Shown: piece after piece, positions 22,483-34,802 of the stretch
How the letters are laid out: every line of letters starts with the position of its first letter
How positions within the stretch are numbered: position 1 is the first letter of the stretch
Source: Apiotrichum sp. Y4204
Taxonomy: Eukaryota; Basidiomycota; Tremellomycetes; Trichosporonales; Trichosporonaceae
DNA length: 64,000 nucleotides
Assembly (NCBI GenBank): GCA_025531455.1
Contig: JAMYHL010000027.1
Location: 372,001 to 436,000 of the forward strand
Reading direction: 5' to 3'
Position numbers and translations under genes: made by a program
Notes under the pieces: generated by a model
Told to the model about the DNA's origin: nothing
Databases searched by the model: none
Seen by the model: only the letters and a program-made list of their open reading frames with translations

Positions 22483-25400
22483 GATGGAATGCTGATGTGG
22501 GGAGATGAATCGGGGGGGAGGAGGGTGGGGTTTATATCTCTTCGAGAAGAGTTCTCACGACTGGGAGAGCTGCAGAGTCGTTGGGGCACCGGACAGCACG
22601 CGATGACAGAAGACGGCGACGCTAGTGCATCAGAGAATAGCACATGAACGCAAAGCCATCGAGAACACGGCCGCATGAGGTCAGCACAGGAGCGGATCCG
22701 GGCCAAGATCCAAGATCCAAGAACACCGATTCGGCCGCATGCAGCCCGACGATTCCATGGCTCTATCAGTTCCATCACAAGGTCAAGAACAAAGGTCAGT
22801 CGCGCACCTTGCACATTGCATCTCGTTCCTCCGTTCCTGTGATCCTGTGGCTTTCGTGCACGCAGCACGCAGAACACGAAAGCGCGCCATGCCGGCTGCT
22901 GCCGTCATGCTCTGCCACAAGCGCATTCCTGATGGCTGAGATCCAGCAATGCCGTTTGGAGATTAACTATAATCAGCCCCGCGAGATCGCGGGGGGGGAA
23001 GCGGCTGTTGCGAACTGTGGATATGCTGAAACTGTGCAACTGTGGAGACTCCCTCGTGATCTCGTGATCCCATGTGTACTCGTAAGTACCCCGCGTGCCA
23101 TCCTCGTCAAGATGCCGACACGCACGGATGCCGACCTCGGTGGAACATCCGATGCCTCCGAGCTACCGAACGACATTGCGGGCCGTCCAGTCTAGCACAA
23201 CTCAGAGATGTCAGAGGTCACAGATGTCACAGCTCAGAAAGCACGCGAGCACGCGAGCACGCACATGCCAGACATCGCGGGCACATCTGTAACCTCGGCA
23301 GGCAGTCAGCTGTATGCAGCAGTGCCTGCTCAGCATGCCCAGCTGCCCAGCTGCCCCAGCATTTCAAAGTGAACGTGAGCGTGAACGTGAATGTGAAGCA
23401 TAACGTGTGGGAACGAGGACTAGCTCTGCTCAGTGTTCCTCGCGTGCTGTTTCCAATCTTGTACCGGGCCACTCCAGTCTTCAGCACAACCTCCATCCCC
23501 CGTAGCTGACACATGAACTAAGAATGCATAGAGAGAGCACCTAGAGCAGCGCACGGCCCCGTGCCGTCAGCGGCGGTCAGCGCCAGCGCGCCAGGACGGC
23601 CAGCCACGCTGCTCGTTTGGTCCTCTCGGGGGGCTGTCGATGTGATCATTGGTGAGGTCACACGGCCGGCATCTCACACAAAGAGCAGGAGCAGGAACCA
23701 CGTTCCTGTTACCGTCGCCACACGGCACACAACGGCATCGATTACCGTCCGTTCGACAGCAGCGTCAGCCGCGCCATCTTGGTACAGGGACCACATGCAT
23801 GCTATACATGCTCCCAGATCTCCTTTGCATGTGGAACCTCGGAGCTCAGGAATTCGGACTCGGGGCCCTCCCGGAGCGACGCCGATGAGGGGCCACATGC
23901 GGCCTGGTGAACAGTCGAGTCCGCATCTCCGTTTCCATGTGAGCTCTGCACTCGCGTCCAGCCAAATCTCAACCGTCGACCGCAGGCGCACATCCCATGC
24001 TCGGCACCCATCTCTTCAAGCTTTAACCCCGCCTCTCGAAGCTTGCCAAAGCTTCACTCTCTGGGCTCTGGCGTTGTTCTGACCATGTTTCCGGAGTACG
24101 ACAGAGTTTGGCTCTGGGTTGTTCCGTTCCTCAGAGTAGGAACGCAGGTACGAATGCACGATCGGACCAGCCACTCCATATGAGATGTGAGCTCAGAGGT
24201 GAGATCCTTCATGTGCTTGTGCGGTATGCCCCACTCGCGCCTTGCTGACCAAGCCTAGGGCGTAAGTTCTTGACCATGCTTGTTGGTGTGGGGAACACGG
24301 CAGAGTGTGGGGCGGTATGTGATCGCGCGAGAGATCAACAAGAAACGCGCTACGGCACGCCACAGCGAGAGGCACGAGTGGGTGGTGGGCTTCGCGTTGT
24401 GTCTCCTGGACATGCTGTGGCTTGCAAGGTCGGCGCCGGTCCGAGGCCGAGGGGTCTCTGCGACACGCTCTCCGGAGCCGCGGCCGCCGGCATGCGTGCC
24501 ATGTGTCTCTACGCTCGGATCGGCCGGAGCGCCCCCGAGCAGCCACATGGTGTTCTAGCCATGCACCATGCTGGCCATTGAGTTCTCGAGAGGTTGAGAT
24601 CCATCGGGGTCTTGGGTGGCATAAATACGCAACAGGGGACAGGCAGAAGAATAAACGCGTGGCATGTGCAGATCGCGTCGATGGCATCGCTCATTTGTCT
24701 CTGCTCTTTTGTTTGTGATCCACCAAGTTTTCTGATTACTTCGGTTTTGTCCAACGCACTTCACAAATCACACACTATCACATACAGGACACAATCCTTC
24801 ACCTGTGATTTACAGACTCTGGCGTTCTGACATTCCTGTTGTGTATCTTGGCATCGTGCTAAGCCCCTCCAGCCCGGCTCATCGGAGCCGCAGGGCCTCG
24901 TCTCGTGAAGGTCCAACAACGTGTTCATACACACTCACCCGCCCACAGCTTCTCAATCCACACCAGTCCCCGGCCCGTGATCTTCACGGAGAAGAGGCGT
25001 TTCCCAACGACACGGCGTCGAGCACTGACTCGGACCTGACATCATGGGTTTGAGGGTGATACACGTCCCGGGCCCTGCCTCCCGTTATCCTGGGTTATGG
25101 GGTCAAACCTCCCGCGGGAGGCTCAGTTTCGACGAGCCAGAAGCTGGCCGAGCTCACTGTCGTACAGTCTTCCCGTTCCACCAGCTCCTTGAATGCGTAA
25201 AGATCATCACGAAGTACCTGAAGAATTGCGTCCGACAACGTACATACAGTACATGCCCCGGACCCAGAACACTGCTGCGGACATTCCCACACATCTAATC
25301 TCTTGTGACGGCTGGGCACCGGGCCGTGAGTCACCGTGTGTTCCAGAATGAAACGCCCGGGGAGCAGCGAGTCCTGGTCCTTGGTTTCTTGTTCCTTGTC

Positions 25401-25670
25401 GAGGTCGATCCCATGTGTCGATGCCTCGAGGCCTTTTCAACTGTCCAAGAGGAAGCCGACCCATTGTCCCGCCTCTTATTATCTGCCCGCTACCTGCTCA
25501 CTCTTTCTCTTTTCTCCTCTCCAGTCTCTCTTCTCTTCTCTCCTTTCCATTCTCGTTCTTCTTCTCATTCTTCCCCTCTTTCTTTCTCCCGGTTTCCGCT
25601 CGCGTACTGGTGACGCCTGCCCTCGAAATACTCTCACCCCGACGCTCTCTAACACCCAACACTCATTCCA
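22483..25670. other. 3.2 kb divergent spacer between GH31 and LPMO-like genes
   Basis: No gene supported. It is the common upstream region of two secreted-enzyme genes. It contains an eight-G run near 22990, a GTGAAC-type hexamer run at about 23370-23405, and a long CT-rich tract (25490-25600) before the LPMO-like gene, as in many basidiomycete promoters. Confidence 0.55.
22531..22538 (-). promoter_or_regulatory. TATA box of the GH31 gene
   Basis: Reads GATATAAA on the minus strand, 49 bp upstream of the alpha-glucosidase start codon. Confidence 0.5.
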
Positions 25671-27239
25671 ATGCTTGCCCTCACTGCGCTCGCGCTCGCC
25701 GCGCCAGCCGCCGCGCATATGGCTCTATGGCATCCGTCAATGTATGGGTGAGTGAAGCGATCCAAAGGCGGTGTCCAGCTCGCGGCTAGCCCTCCGTCTC
25801 TGTGTGGCGCCACCTCCCCGTCCGGCCCGAGCCCTTGAATACCAACGGCCCGCATGTGGCCACCGCGCGCGCCTTTTGTTGACTCCCAGCTTCCACCCCG
25901 ACGACAAGGACTTTGGCGAGGCATCAAAGCCCCTCAACAAACTCCCGTTCGACAAGTGGTGGTTCCACGGGTACATTGACAAGCCGCCGGGTGAGTGTAC
26001 CTACCGCCGGGCGCCACTGACCTCTCAGTCAAGGGCTGGTTCCTCGACTTGCCCGCCGGCGGGACGCTGCATGCTGAAATCTCGTGCAACAAGCATCTGA
26101 CGACGTGGGGCCTGAAATGGGACCACCACGGGCACGCGTGCGAGCGCAGTAACCCCAAGAAAGACACCGGTATGGAACACACCCCAGACCCGTACTCTAC
26201 CCCGATCGACCAACTCAAGTGGGTCAAGGGCTCGGCGCTCGCGATCGCGTACGAGAGCGACCCGCACAAGGTCCGCCCCGAGGACTTTGTGGTCGTCAGC
26301 ACGAACGGGTCGTCGCCATGGTTCAAAAACGTCGATTTTGACATTCCCGCCGCGCTCCCGGCCTGTCCGCCGGGCGGGTGCCACTGTCTCTGGGCGTGGA
26401 ATCACATCCCATCCGGCGGCGGAGAAGAAATGTTCGCCACCTGGCTCCGGTGCACTGTCTCGGGCCAAACGGGCACCACTGCGCTCCCCAAACCTGCCGT
26501 GGCCCGCAAATGCCCGTTCGACAAGAACAACTGCACCATCGGCGCAAAGCAGCCGTTGTACTGGACACAGCGGGAGGGCAACAACATTGTACAGGACGTC
26601 ATCGACCCGCCGTACTACAACCACGAGTACGGTTTTATGGACGGCGCGCAGACCGATCTCTGGGAGACCGGGTGCGACGGCTATGCAGACGGATATGCCG
26701 AGACCGTCATGGTCGAGCCGTACTGGATGACCGAGACCAAGCAGATGACCACCACGCCAGCGACGTGCACGCCCTCGCCGACCACCCCGCCGTTCCTCCA
26801 GGTCGCCCCCACGGACGTGTGGGCAACCAAGATCTCCAGCGCGGATCCTCAGCTCGACACCGCAGGTCCGCCAACTGGTCAGCAGACGGCCGTTCCAACT
26901 GTTACCGCGGCGCCGACGCCACAGACTTCGGCCCCAGCACCGTCAAGCACCCCGTCGCAGGCGCCCCAGTCCGTCTCTGTCTCCCAGCCAGAGGCGAGCC
27001 CGCTTCCTCCTCAGGGCGGCAGCGACGGAGGCTCGCCGCCTATCGTCGAACCCTTCAACCTCCCCACCGTCAACGAGGAAGACTGGGAAAAGGCAGCTTC
27101 ACCCCCACTCATCGCCACCAACTCGCCCCCTGTCCCTCCCTCGGGCACAGCGACTGGTGGGGCCCCCGCCGCGACGTCGTCGCGCCCGCGCAAGTGCAAG
27201 CGCAGGCGCAGCCGCCGCCAGACTCGCCGCCACGCCTAG
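25671..27239 (+). CDS. Secreted LPMO-like protein (AA14/Cel1 type) with Arg-rich C-terminus
   Basis: Three exons: 25671-25747, 25890-25990, 26029-27239; 462 aa. The 15-residue signal peptide ends in AAPAAA and leaves His16 as the mature N-terminus (HMALWHPSMYGF), the arrangement needed for a copper-binding histidine brace. DKWWFHGYIDKPP, the LDLPAGGTLHAEISCNK segment, His-rich WDHHGHACE and CHCLWAWNHIPSGG resemble AA14-like LPMO proteins. After about residue 280 comes a Pro/Ser/Thr linker, and the protein ends in a strongly basic tail of alternating Lys/Arg. There is no GPI signal. Family placement is from memory of motifs; oxidative activity on a given polysaccharide is not demonstrated by sequence alone. 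Confidence 0.7.
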
Positions 27240-27560
27240 GCCCCGGGAGGGCTCCGTCGCGGTGGTGACTCCAGGCCCTGGTGGCCGTAGCTGATATAAT
27301 GCATTGCCCTGTGCACTTGAGGAGCAGCCTACTGACCGTCAGGGAGAAGGCAGAGTGTGGGCTGAGACTAACGGTGGCTCCAGAAGAACCAATGTGACGC
27401 CTATTAGCCTATTGATCCCAGCGTACGAACGGGTAAAAAAACTCGTCATCGATTCCATTCATCAAGCTGTAGAAAGGACTATTACAACGCCGCTGCCAGA
27501 ATGGGGCACGAGGCTGGCGGGAGGTGTCTTGAGCACCACCTCCTTTTTGATGCCAGACTC
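27240..27560. other. Short spacer between convergent genes
   Basis: About 320 bp of shared 3' flank of the LPMO-like and amino-acid-permease genes; nothing else seen. Confidence 0.5.
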
Positions 27561-29810
27561 TTACGCAAACAACATGCGGAACACGCGTTTCGGGAACGGC
27601 GCCGCCGCGCGCTCGGCCCGCCACTGCTTGTCAGCCTACAGCCCTACATCATGGCGCCGCAGCGGCACTTACAGCACGCATCTCCTCGACGGTGAGCCAC
27701 GACTTGCGCCCCGTGTCGAGGTCAATGTCCTTGGCGCGGTGCGGGAGCGTGCGCTTCCACGCGAGGCCAGCGAGGTACATTGCGATGAGGATCGGGACGG
27801 ACAGGAAGGTTTCTGGGTATGAGTGGACGGACGCACAGGGGCAGCTTACGGAAGAAACCCTTGGCTGCCTCGGTGCCCTTTGGCATCTCGCCAATGGGCC
27901 AGACGGCCTGAGGGTCAGCTTACACTCTTTGCCTTTTGACTCAGCACTCACAATGTAGAACTGGGTGATGATGACGAGCGAGACCATGATTGCGCCAATG
28001 AGCGAGCCCCAGATACCAAACATTGCACGGAACGGGAGCTCCTCAACCGAGTGACCCTGCACGCGCCACGCGCGGCGGAAACGGAGGTGGGTGATGCAGA
28101 TTGCGAGCCAGGTGAAGAGTGTTGAAAGACCCGAGAGTGCAATGAGCCAGTTGAAGACCTGTTCGCCGGCGGCTGCGAGGTTGACGTACGCGATCGGGCC
28201 CCAGATGATGATGGCAGCGATGGCCCACGTCGGGCGCGAGGCCTTGTCCACAAAGGCAAAGCACTTGGGCGCGTAGCCTAGTTCTGCGAGTGCAAGGAGC
28301 GGACGCGTGCCGCCGTACACGCACGACATGGACATTGCGAGCACGGAGATGAGGATAGTTGCGTTGACGAGATCTGGGATGAGTGACGGTGGCACGAGGT
28401 TCACTTACGGTCAACGCCCTTGATGTTAGCCTTCTTCATGACAATGACAAACGGCGAGGCGCTCGCACCCTCGCCAGTCAGGAGAAGCTCCTCGTCGTAT
28501 GGGAGCGCAAAGCCGATGAGGAGGATGAGGGTGAGGTAGATGAAGATGATACGCCAGAAGATGTTCTTGATGGCCGAAGGGAGGCTCTTGCGCGGGTTGG
28601 GAGTCTCCACCGCACTGAAGGACACCAGCTCGGAGCCCGAGTAGCTAAAGGCGGCCGTGACCAGCACAGAGCAGACGCCCTTGAAACCGTTTGCGAACGC
28701 GCCGGGGTCATACCAGTGCTTGGCGCCAACATAGGACCCGTACGCGCCGTCGCTCGGTCCAGCGCCGCAGATACACACGACGCACACGATCAGGAAGATG
28801 AAAACAACAGAGAGCTTGAGCCACGAGGTCCAAAACTCAGTTTCCGCGTAGCCCAAAGTGCCGAAGATGACGCCAACCTGGAGTTAGTTAGGTGAGGATA
28901 GGGACATGGTCGGACGCACAATGACGATCAGGTAGAAGATGGTGTACCATACCGCCATCGGCACATTGTTCGGCCAGTACATGACAGTGCTGCCAGCCAC
29001 GGTCTGCTGTTAGATACTAGGAGGTCCATGCCCTTACAAGCTCGAGGGGGAGCGTGACAGCCCACTGGAAGACATCTGCGGCGTTAGCTCTCCACCCAGG
29101 TACTCTTTGCTGCACCCACAGTTCCATCCCAGGGCGAAGCCGAGCGCGGGGTCGAGGAAACGGGAGACGAGGGGGAAGAAGCCGCCAGTGACGGGGTACA
29201 CGATTGCGAGCTCGCCGAGAGCCTGTGTGATCTGCCGAGTTAGAGTCACTTGCTTTCACCACATCCCTTGAACCCACATTCAACAGCATAAAGCCCATAA
29301 TGACCCACGCCAGAACGATGCCAGCGGGACCACCGGTGGCCAACGCGCTGCCTGAACCGACGAACAGACCTGTACCAATTGCACCTGAGCGTCAGCCCAC
29401 TCTGCCCACTTGTCGGTGGCATCGGCATCTTGATCGTGTGACGTCGCACATACCGCACATCCCGGCCCACTTTCCAGCTCTTACTCACCACCAACAGCAA
29501 TCATCTGGACATGCCTCGACTTCATGCGTTGCTGGAGTTGCGGGTTGTCGAGCTGCTCAAACTCTGGCGGAATGTCACCATGAGCGATGAGGCCGCTGGG
29601 TGTAAGCTCACATCGCAGGTCCGCTGGGACTAAGTGCACTCACCGCGTCGTGCCCGGGGCGCGCTTGAAGCTCTCCGGCGTCAGGCCGATGCGAGTAAGG
29701 AGGCTTTCCTTGTTGACATCATAATAGCTCTTGAGCGACGCGCCGTCGGTGGTGAACGACGCGGGGCCGACGTGGATTTTACCTTGACCGTCGTCTTTTT
29801 CGGCGCCCAT
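27561..29810 (-). CDS. Amino acid permease (APC superfamily, yeast AAP/YAT type)
   Basis: Proton-coupled uptake of amino acids at the plasma membrane. Eleven exons in continuous phase: 29644-29810, 29489-29595, 29278-29384, 29120-29231, 29038-29075, 28920-29003, 28409-28877, 27952-28373, 27850-27907, 27673-27812, 27561-27635; 592 aa, the usual size. [20 protein letters not shown] is the family's first-helix signature. Then [19 protein letters not shown] and [12 protein letters not shown] follow, and the C-terminus EEMRAADKQWR..FRMLFA is typical. Twelve membrane helices are expected. Two introns use GTGGGT donors. The substrate range cannot be told. Together with the amidase and Dal5-like gene next door it suggests nitrogen scavenging. 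Confidence 0.93.
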
Positions 29811-31728
29811 GGTGGTGATGATCGTGAGGGTCGGTGGGAGTAGGGTCCGGCAAGTGATGAGATCTGCTGTTGTTCGGCCGGTGTTGAAAAATTCTTGAAA
29901 GTTGAGACCACGACAAAATCACCGACAGTATAGTACGTGAACGGTTCGAGGCGAGGAATCACAACTCGTGTGAGGAAGAATGACAACTCTTGTGGTTCGA
30001 TAAATGACCTCCCACTGATCAGCAGGTGAGCGATGGGATGGTCGCTTGGGCGGAGTGAGTAGCAGTCTCGAAAGGTGGGCGAAGTATGACCAGGTAAATG
30101 CCCATGTTTCTGGTCACATGCAAAGGCGGACCATGTACAGCCCGGCTGAGAGGTTTGATCGCGAGCGTGGGCCGACCTGGAGGCCTGGAGGTCTTTCAAA
30201 CAGCGATAGAGAATGCCCATTTCCTGAGCTGTTCAGGAGGGCTCTAACCTTGCCCGTGGGGCTCATGGGTACCGGAGCCAGTCATGTTGGGTCCGACAGC
30301 GATGTGGGCGGAGTATAGAGCAAGAGAGACGAGTCGGGTGGTTCGAGGGTTTACTCAGGAGTGTGGTGGGCGGGTTGCCATGACCTTTGGTACCTTTGTG
30401 CCTTGGTACTGTGATTATCTCGTGGGCGATTGGCTTACGAGCGATAGTGAGCGATAAATGGGCGATAGTGAAGAGTGAGTGAGTGAGCAACAGCCAGTGC
30501 CGCGGCACGGCACGGCACGCGCCGCGGCATCGCGCGTAGCCAGTGGAGTATGTATGTCACCAAACCAGAAACAGGCATCGACTACCAACCCTGTTCCCGC
30601 CCTGGGTTTGGCTATTTATGATTCAGGACAAGGCCATTTCCTCACTGCCGTCCACCCTGCTGCCAAGCTACAGCGCTTCAGCTACTGTACGTACATCAAC
30701 CGTCCCTACACTGTTCGACGACGCTATGCGCAGCCCCCGCCTTACCCCGCGATGTAGCGCCAGCTCGAACGACAGGATCCGCGGCATAGCGGGTCCAGCG
30801 CCGCCCGGTGGCGGAGACGGAACTGCGCCGAGGCCGGCAAAGACTAGCCGAGGCTGAGTCCCAGCGACACGGCGACGTCAGAGGCTGTTTGATGAACGAG
30901 TGTGTCTGTCACTGGAGGCTACATCCGACGTGAACACGAGGAGTGCGTGGCCTCGATTCTATTCTCGCCTTTAACAGTCGCGTCGCTGCTGGTGAGAAGA
31001 GGTCCAAGAATACCGCAGCTCGGAATCCCGGAATCCAGTAGCGGGCTTCACAAATAGCGGGAAACGACACTCGTGTAGTGGGTAAGGAGCGTGCGTAGTC
31101 CGTTTTACTGGCCACTTTCTCTGCAGACTCAAGCGTCGGTTCGAGTGTGTGTGTGAAGGACGGTGTGTTTCACGGTATGGTGTCTGATCACTGTCACTCC
31201 TAAGCGCTGCAAGCGCGCAGGGCGCTTGGGGTGCTGCGGCGCGCTGGGCGGGTTACATGTGAGTGAGGACGGCTAGGATGGCTGGAACTGAATGTAAACG
31301 GGACACTGCATCAATTGTGTTCCCATCGTCGACCAACATCGAGACACAAAAGAGGTAAACGGGAAAGACATGACCCAGAGGAAAGGTCCACGGTGGAACA
31401 TCTCAGATAACGCAGATAAGATAACGAGCGACCAGTGCCGATCACGCCACATGCCTTGGAGTCTGGCTCAGAACGTACAGAACAGAAGAGCCGTGTCTAA
31501 CACAGGCATCGGATCGTGGGAAGAGTCAGAGGCCGGTGAAACATCTTTGGCGTCAGACATCTGCCGAAAGAACTGACTCGAGTGGGTACACATACTGTAG
31601 CTCGCGAACAGCATGTATGTACGTCTATCAGGACAGCCCTTTCCTGGCGCGAACTGACCAAGGCCGATTCAGATGCATCCCAATTCTTCTTCCATATATT
31701 GTACTTCTAATGCCTAGTCCTACATCGC
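29811..31728. other. 1.9 kb spacer between permease and amidase genes
   Basis: Upstream region of the permease and 3' flank of the amidase. No gene seen. It contains a triple AGATAA GATA-factor site at 31405-31424. Confidence 0.55.
31405..31424 (+). promoter_or_regulatory. Cluster of three AGATAA GATA-factor sites
   Basis: AGATAA occurs at 31405-31410, 31414-31419 and 31419-31424. AGATAA fits the HGATAR site bound by fungal nitrogen regulators of the AreA/Gat1 type. Distance to the permease start is about 1.6 kb, so which gene it would serve is open. Confidence 0.45.
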
Positions 31729-33467
31729 CTACGCCTTCTGCTTCTGCAGCGCCTCGTGGGTCACACGACCAAGCTTGACAGCGCGCTCCTCCTGGTGGCG
31801 GGGCGTGATGATCTGGAGGCCGATGGGGCATCCCTCAAGCGCCTTGGGGTCGTCTGTCCGGTCAGCAAAAACACCCCCATCGCCGCACTCACAGTGATCC
31901 CAGATCCTGCGCTCCATGTCATTACGCATCTCCTCGTTGCCCGTCTTGGTATCGGACGCGCGCGTCGTGCTGACCGGGATGGCCATGGAGGTAAAGTCCG
32001 TAAGGTTCCAGAGACCCGTGTAGCCGTAGTGCTCCTGCTTGTAGCGCGGCGCAGTGGGGACAGCGAGGACGGGGGAAATGAGGCCGTCAATCGGACGCCC
32101 CGTACCCGTCATCTCTGCAGTGGCCATCCAGTGGTCGAGGATTTTGGTCGTGTACGCTGCGCGCGCAGCCTGCTTGTCCCACATCGCGGTGACTGTCGGC
32201 GGGTTCGCCTTGTTGGCCTCAAACACGCTCTCAAAAACAACAAGGCCCTTCGGCCACGGCTCGGTCAGCTCGGGCGTCTCGCCAGTGAGCTGGTCCACCA
32301 TCTTCTGGCCCCCGTCGCCCGACAGCATGGCGTACAGGTGCTTCCCGCCCTCGGCCGGCTCGTACGGCGTGTAGTCGATAACAGTGTGGCCCGCCGCCTC
32401 GAGGGCCGCCCGCGTCTCCGCAAGAGCGCGCTGCACTGCCGGCGTGGGCTTGACGACACCGTCGTCCGCAAAGAGGCCTGACGTCAGCTTTTGTGTCTTT
32501 TGGGGCGTCACTCACCGAAACACAGCTTCTCGGGGAGCTCGATCTCGCGCCACGGCATGTTGACGACGTAGGGGTCGCGCTCCCACGGCTTGGACTCGAG
32601 GACGACCTTGCACCAGAGCTCGATGGTGTCAATGTCAACAGCCATCGGGCCTACGACGGAGCGCACGCCCTCCTGGCCGATAAGACCCGGACGCATTCCG
32701 CGCAGGGGGAAGCGGCCCGATGCGGCCTTGAGGCCGAAGAGACCGTCGAGCGCTGCGGGAATGCGGATAGAGCCACCAATGTCGGTTCCCGTGCCGAAAG
32801 GCGAGCCGCGCAGCGCCAGCAATGCGCCCTCACCACCGGAGGAACCGCCCGCGCTGCAGTCACGGTTGTACGGGTTGGGGGTGTATCCCATGAGGTTGCT
32901 GTACGTTTCGGCCATGAGCATGCCGGTGGGAACCGTGGTCTTGCAGTAGAGCACGGCACCGGCCTTGCGGAAGACGGTTGCGAGGTCAGCGTCCGCGTCA
33001 GAAGGCTTGTTCGCGGCGTTGACAAAGCCGACGGGGGTGTCAAAGCCCTTGACGGCGACATTGTCCTTGAGCGAGATGGGCAGGCCGTGGAGGGGACCGC
33101 TGGTCTGGCCGGTCGCTGCATATGACGCGTCGAGGGCGGCTGCGTCCTTGAGGGCCTGCTGGAAGAAGATCTCGCTCAGACAGTTGGTGAGCTGGCATGC
33201 GATGGCGGCGCGCTTGCAGAACGCGGTGGTGACCTCTACAGAGGTGAGCTCCTTGGCCTTAAGCTTGGAGAGGAGTTCGGGCGCAGTGCTCTCGGTGATG
33301 GCGAGCTCCTTGTCGCTGAGGATACCGCACGCCCGCGGGACGTCCATCACGTTCTTCACGTCGTCCGAGGGCGGTTTGGGAAGCAGCCACTCTTTTGGGA
33401 GCAGCGCATCGCGCGAGGCGACCTTGGCGGCCGCAACGTCTTGCCAGGTAGTCTGCTTGATCGTCAT
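31729..33467 (-). CDS. Amidase-signature hydrolase (acetamidase/FAAH type)
   Basis: Releases ammonia or an amine from amides with a Ser-Ser-Lys triad. Exons 32516-33467, 31893-32477, 31729-31853; 553 aa. The triad is Lys134 (GLPISLKDN), Ser209 (CSAGGSSGGE) and Ser233 (GTDIGGSIR); the 75- and 24-residue spacings equal those of mammalian FAAH (K142/S217/S241). The C-terminal DPKALEGCPIGLQII is also typical. An in-frame ATG exists 18 codons upstream (33521), but MTIKQTTWQDV at 33467 was chosen because family proteins begin in this way and the extra residues lie downstream of a TATA-like motif. No signal peptide: cytosolic. Substrate unknown; fungal members use acetamide, formamide or fatty amides. 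Confidence 0.92.
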
Positions 33468-33522
33468 CGTGAAGTGTGTTGGGGATGGGGAACGAGGAAC
33501 CAGAGACAAATGGTGCGCCACT

Positions 33523-33530
33523 CTATTTAT
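33523..33530 (-). promoter_or_regulatory. TATA-like box of the amidase gene
   Basis: ATAAATAG on the minus strand, 56 bp upstream of the chosen amidase ATG at 33467; this spacing favours that start over the upstream ATG at 33521. Confidence 0.45.
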
Positions 33531-34750
33531 GCTCCTTCATCGGATATCCCTTCGCGGACATGTCCGTTGCTGTCGATACCTTGCTTTATGCGCACTTCTG
33601 GGCACGGACGTGGCCGACGACGACGGCACATGCCCTCTGCTAAGCTGCTAACTCTATCCCAACTTGTTCCAACTTTAGACGGCACATAGACGACCGTTTC
33701 ACGACTTGGCATGGGCATGCTTTGCTGCTGCCCACCCCCGGGACCGTTTAGTTCGTATCTGTCATGTCGAGGATGGGAAGCATGCCGGCGCACGCAGTGT
33801 GCAGATCGGGCTTCTGGGAGATAACCGACGCGTACCACAAGGTTATCAGGAACTGTCAATGGCGTCGGTCACGAGCGGATATCTGCAAGGTCTATACCCG
33901 CCCACCATCTGGAAGAGAATTCTACCCAACCCCACCGTTCCCCCGCTGGGATCCGTGGTATCTTTATCAGCATCGTCTTCGTACTGACTTCGTGAGAGGC
34001 GGGTACTTTGCATCTAGCATGAAGTCTTGTCAGCTCACTACCTGTGGAGTTAGACTTCCTACATACCGTGTTCTCCTGAAGGATCATGCCATCGACATTG
34101 TTCCCCACACCCATCTCCACATTTTAATTGCCGCACCCTGGTGACCCTTGACTTCGAAAGGAGATCCCACGACCAGCAGCCAATGCCAATGCGTCCCATT
34201 CTTCTGCAGAAGGTACGCTCGAACGCGGTTCAGAGCACGACAACCTTCGCGCTGCTTGCTGCATATATGCATGAGAAAGCGACGTTTAGTCGTTGATTAG
34301 ACGAGAGATCCTAGGTGGGCTGTCCCCGCCCAGCATTCATACCGCCCGCCACCGTCGCCGCTACGGTGGAGAAGCCGGATGCCGACACGTTTACACGTGT
34401 TTACCGACCATTAGCCTCCGGTGGTGGCATTGGGAACCGAACGCGGGCGCGGCGGGAAAGCGGCGGGGAAGCGGAGAACGCGACGACCGCGTCAAACGCG
34501 ACGAGTCAGATGTCCACCTGCGGTGCCGTGGGCCGGCGGCGCGCACGGAGGGTGGACGCGGCCGACGCCACTCGCCCGCTGCGAGGCACGGGGGCCCGCT
34601 TGGCGTGATGTCACCGCCGAGATTAGACGCGATATAGCCCCTCGATACCGAGTGTGACTCAACGGACTCTCACCAGCGCCTACAAGTCCGCAGATTGGGG
34701 ATAGCACGCGTATGTGCGTGATAACAGACATGGGGTTTAGGAAGAGTGCG

Positions 34751-34757
34751 TATAAAG
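34751..34757 (+). promoter_or_regulatory. TATA box of the Dal5-like carrier
   Basis: TATAAAG, 46 bp upstream of the start codon. Confidence 0.5.
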
Positions 34758-34802
34758 CCAGTACAGTACAGGTTTGTTTATCCCTCCACACACCCCCACA
34801 CC

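Larger units (their letters stand above)
33468..34802. other. 1.3 kb divergent promoter between amidase and Dal5-like carrier
   Basis: No gene supported. It carries an AGATAA (33819-33824), reverse-strand TGATAA sites near 33842 and 33963, a TATA-like CATAAATAG in front of the amidase and a TATAAAG in front of the carrier. This fits joint control of two divergently transcribed nitrogen genes (inference). Confidence 0.5.

Noticed and set aside
22644..24082. Open frames of 145-183 codons in the GH31/LPMO spacer
   Set aside because: Repeat-driven and overlapping on both strands, without domains or splice support.
33468..33521. Upstream ATG of the amidase
   Set aside because: Would add 18 residues not typical of the family and would overlap a TATA-like motif; the ATG at 33467 is preferred.
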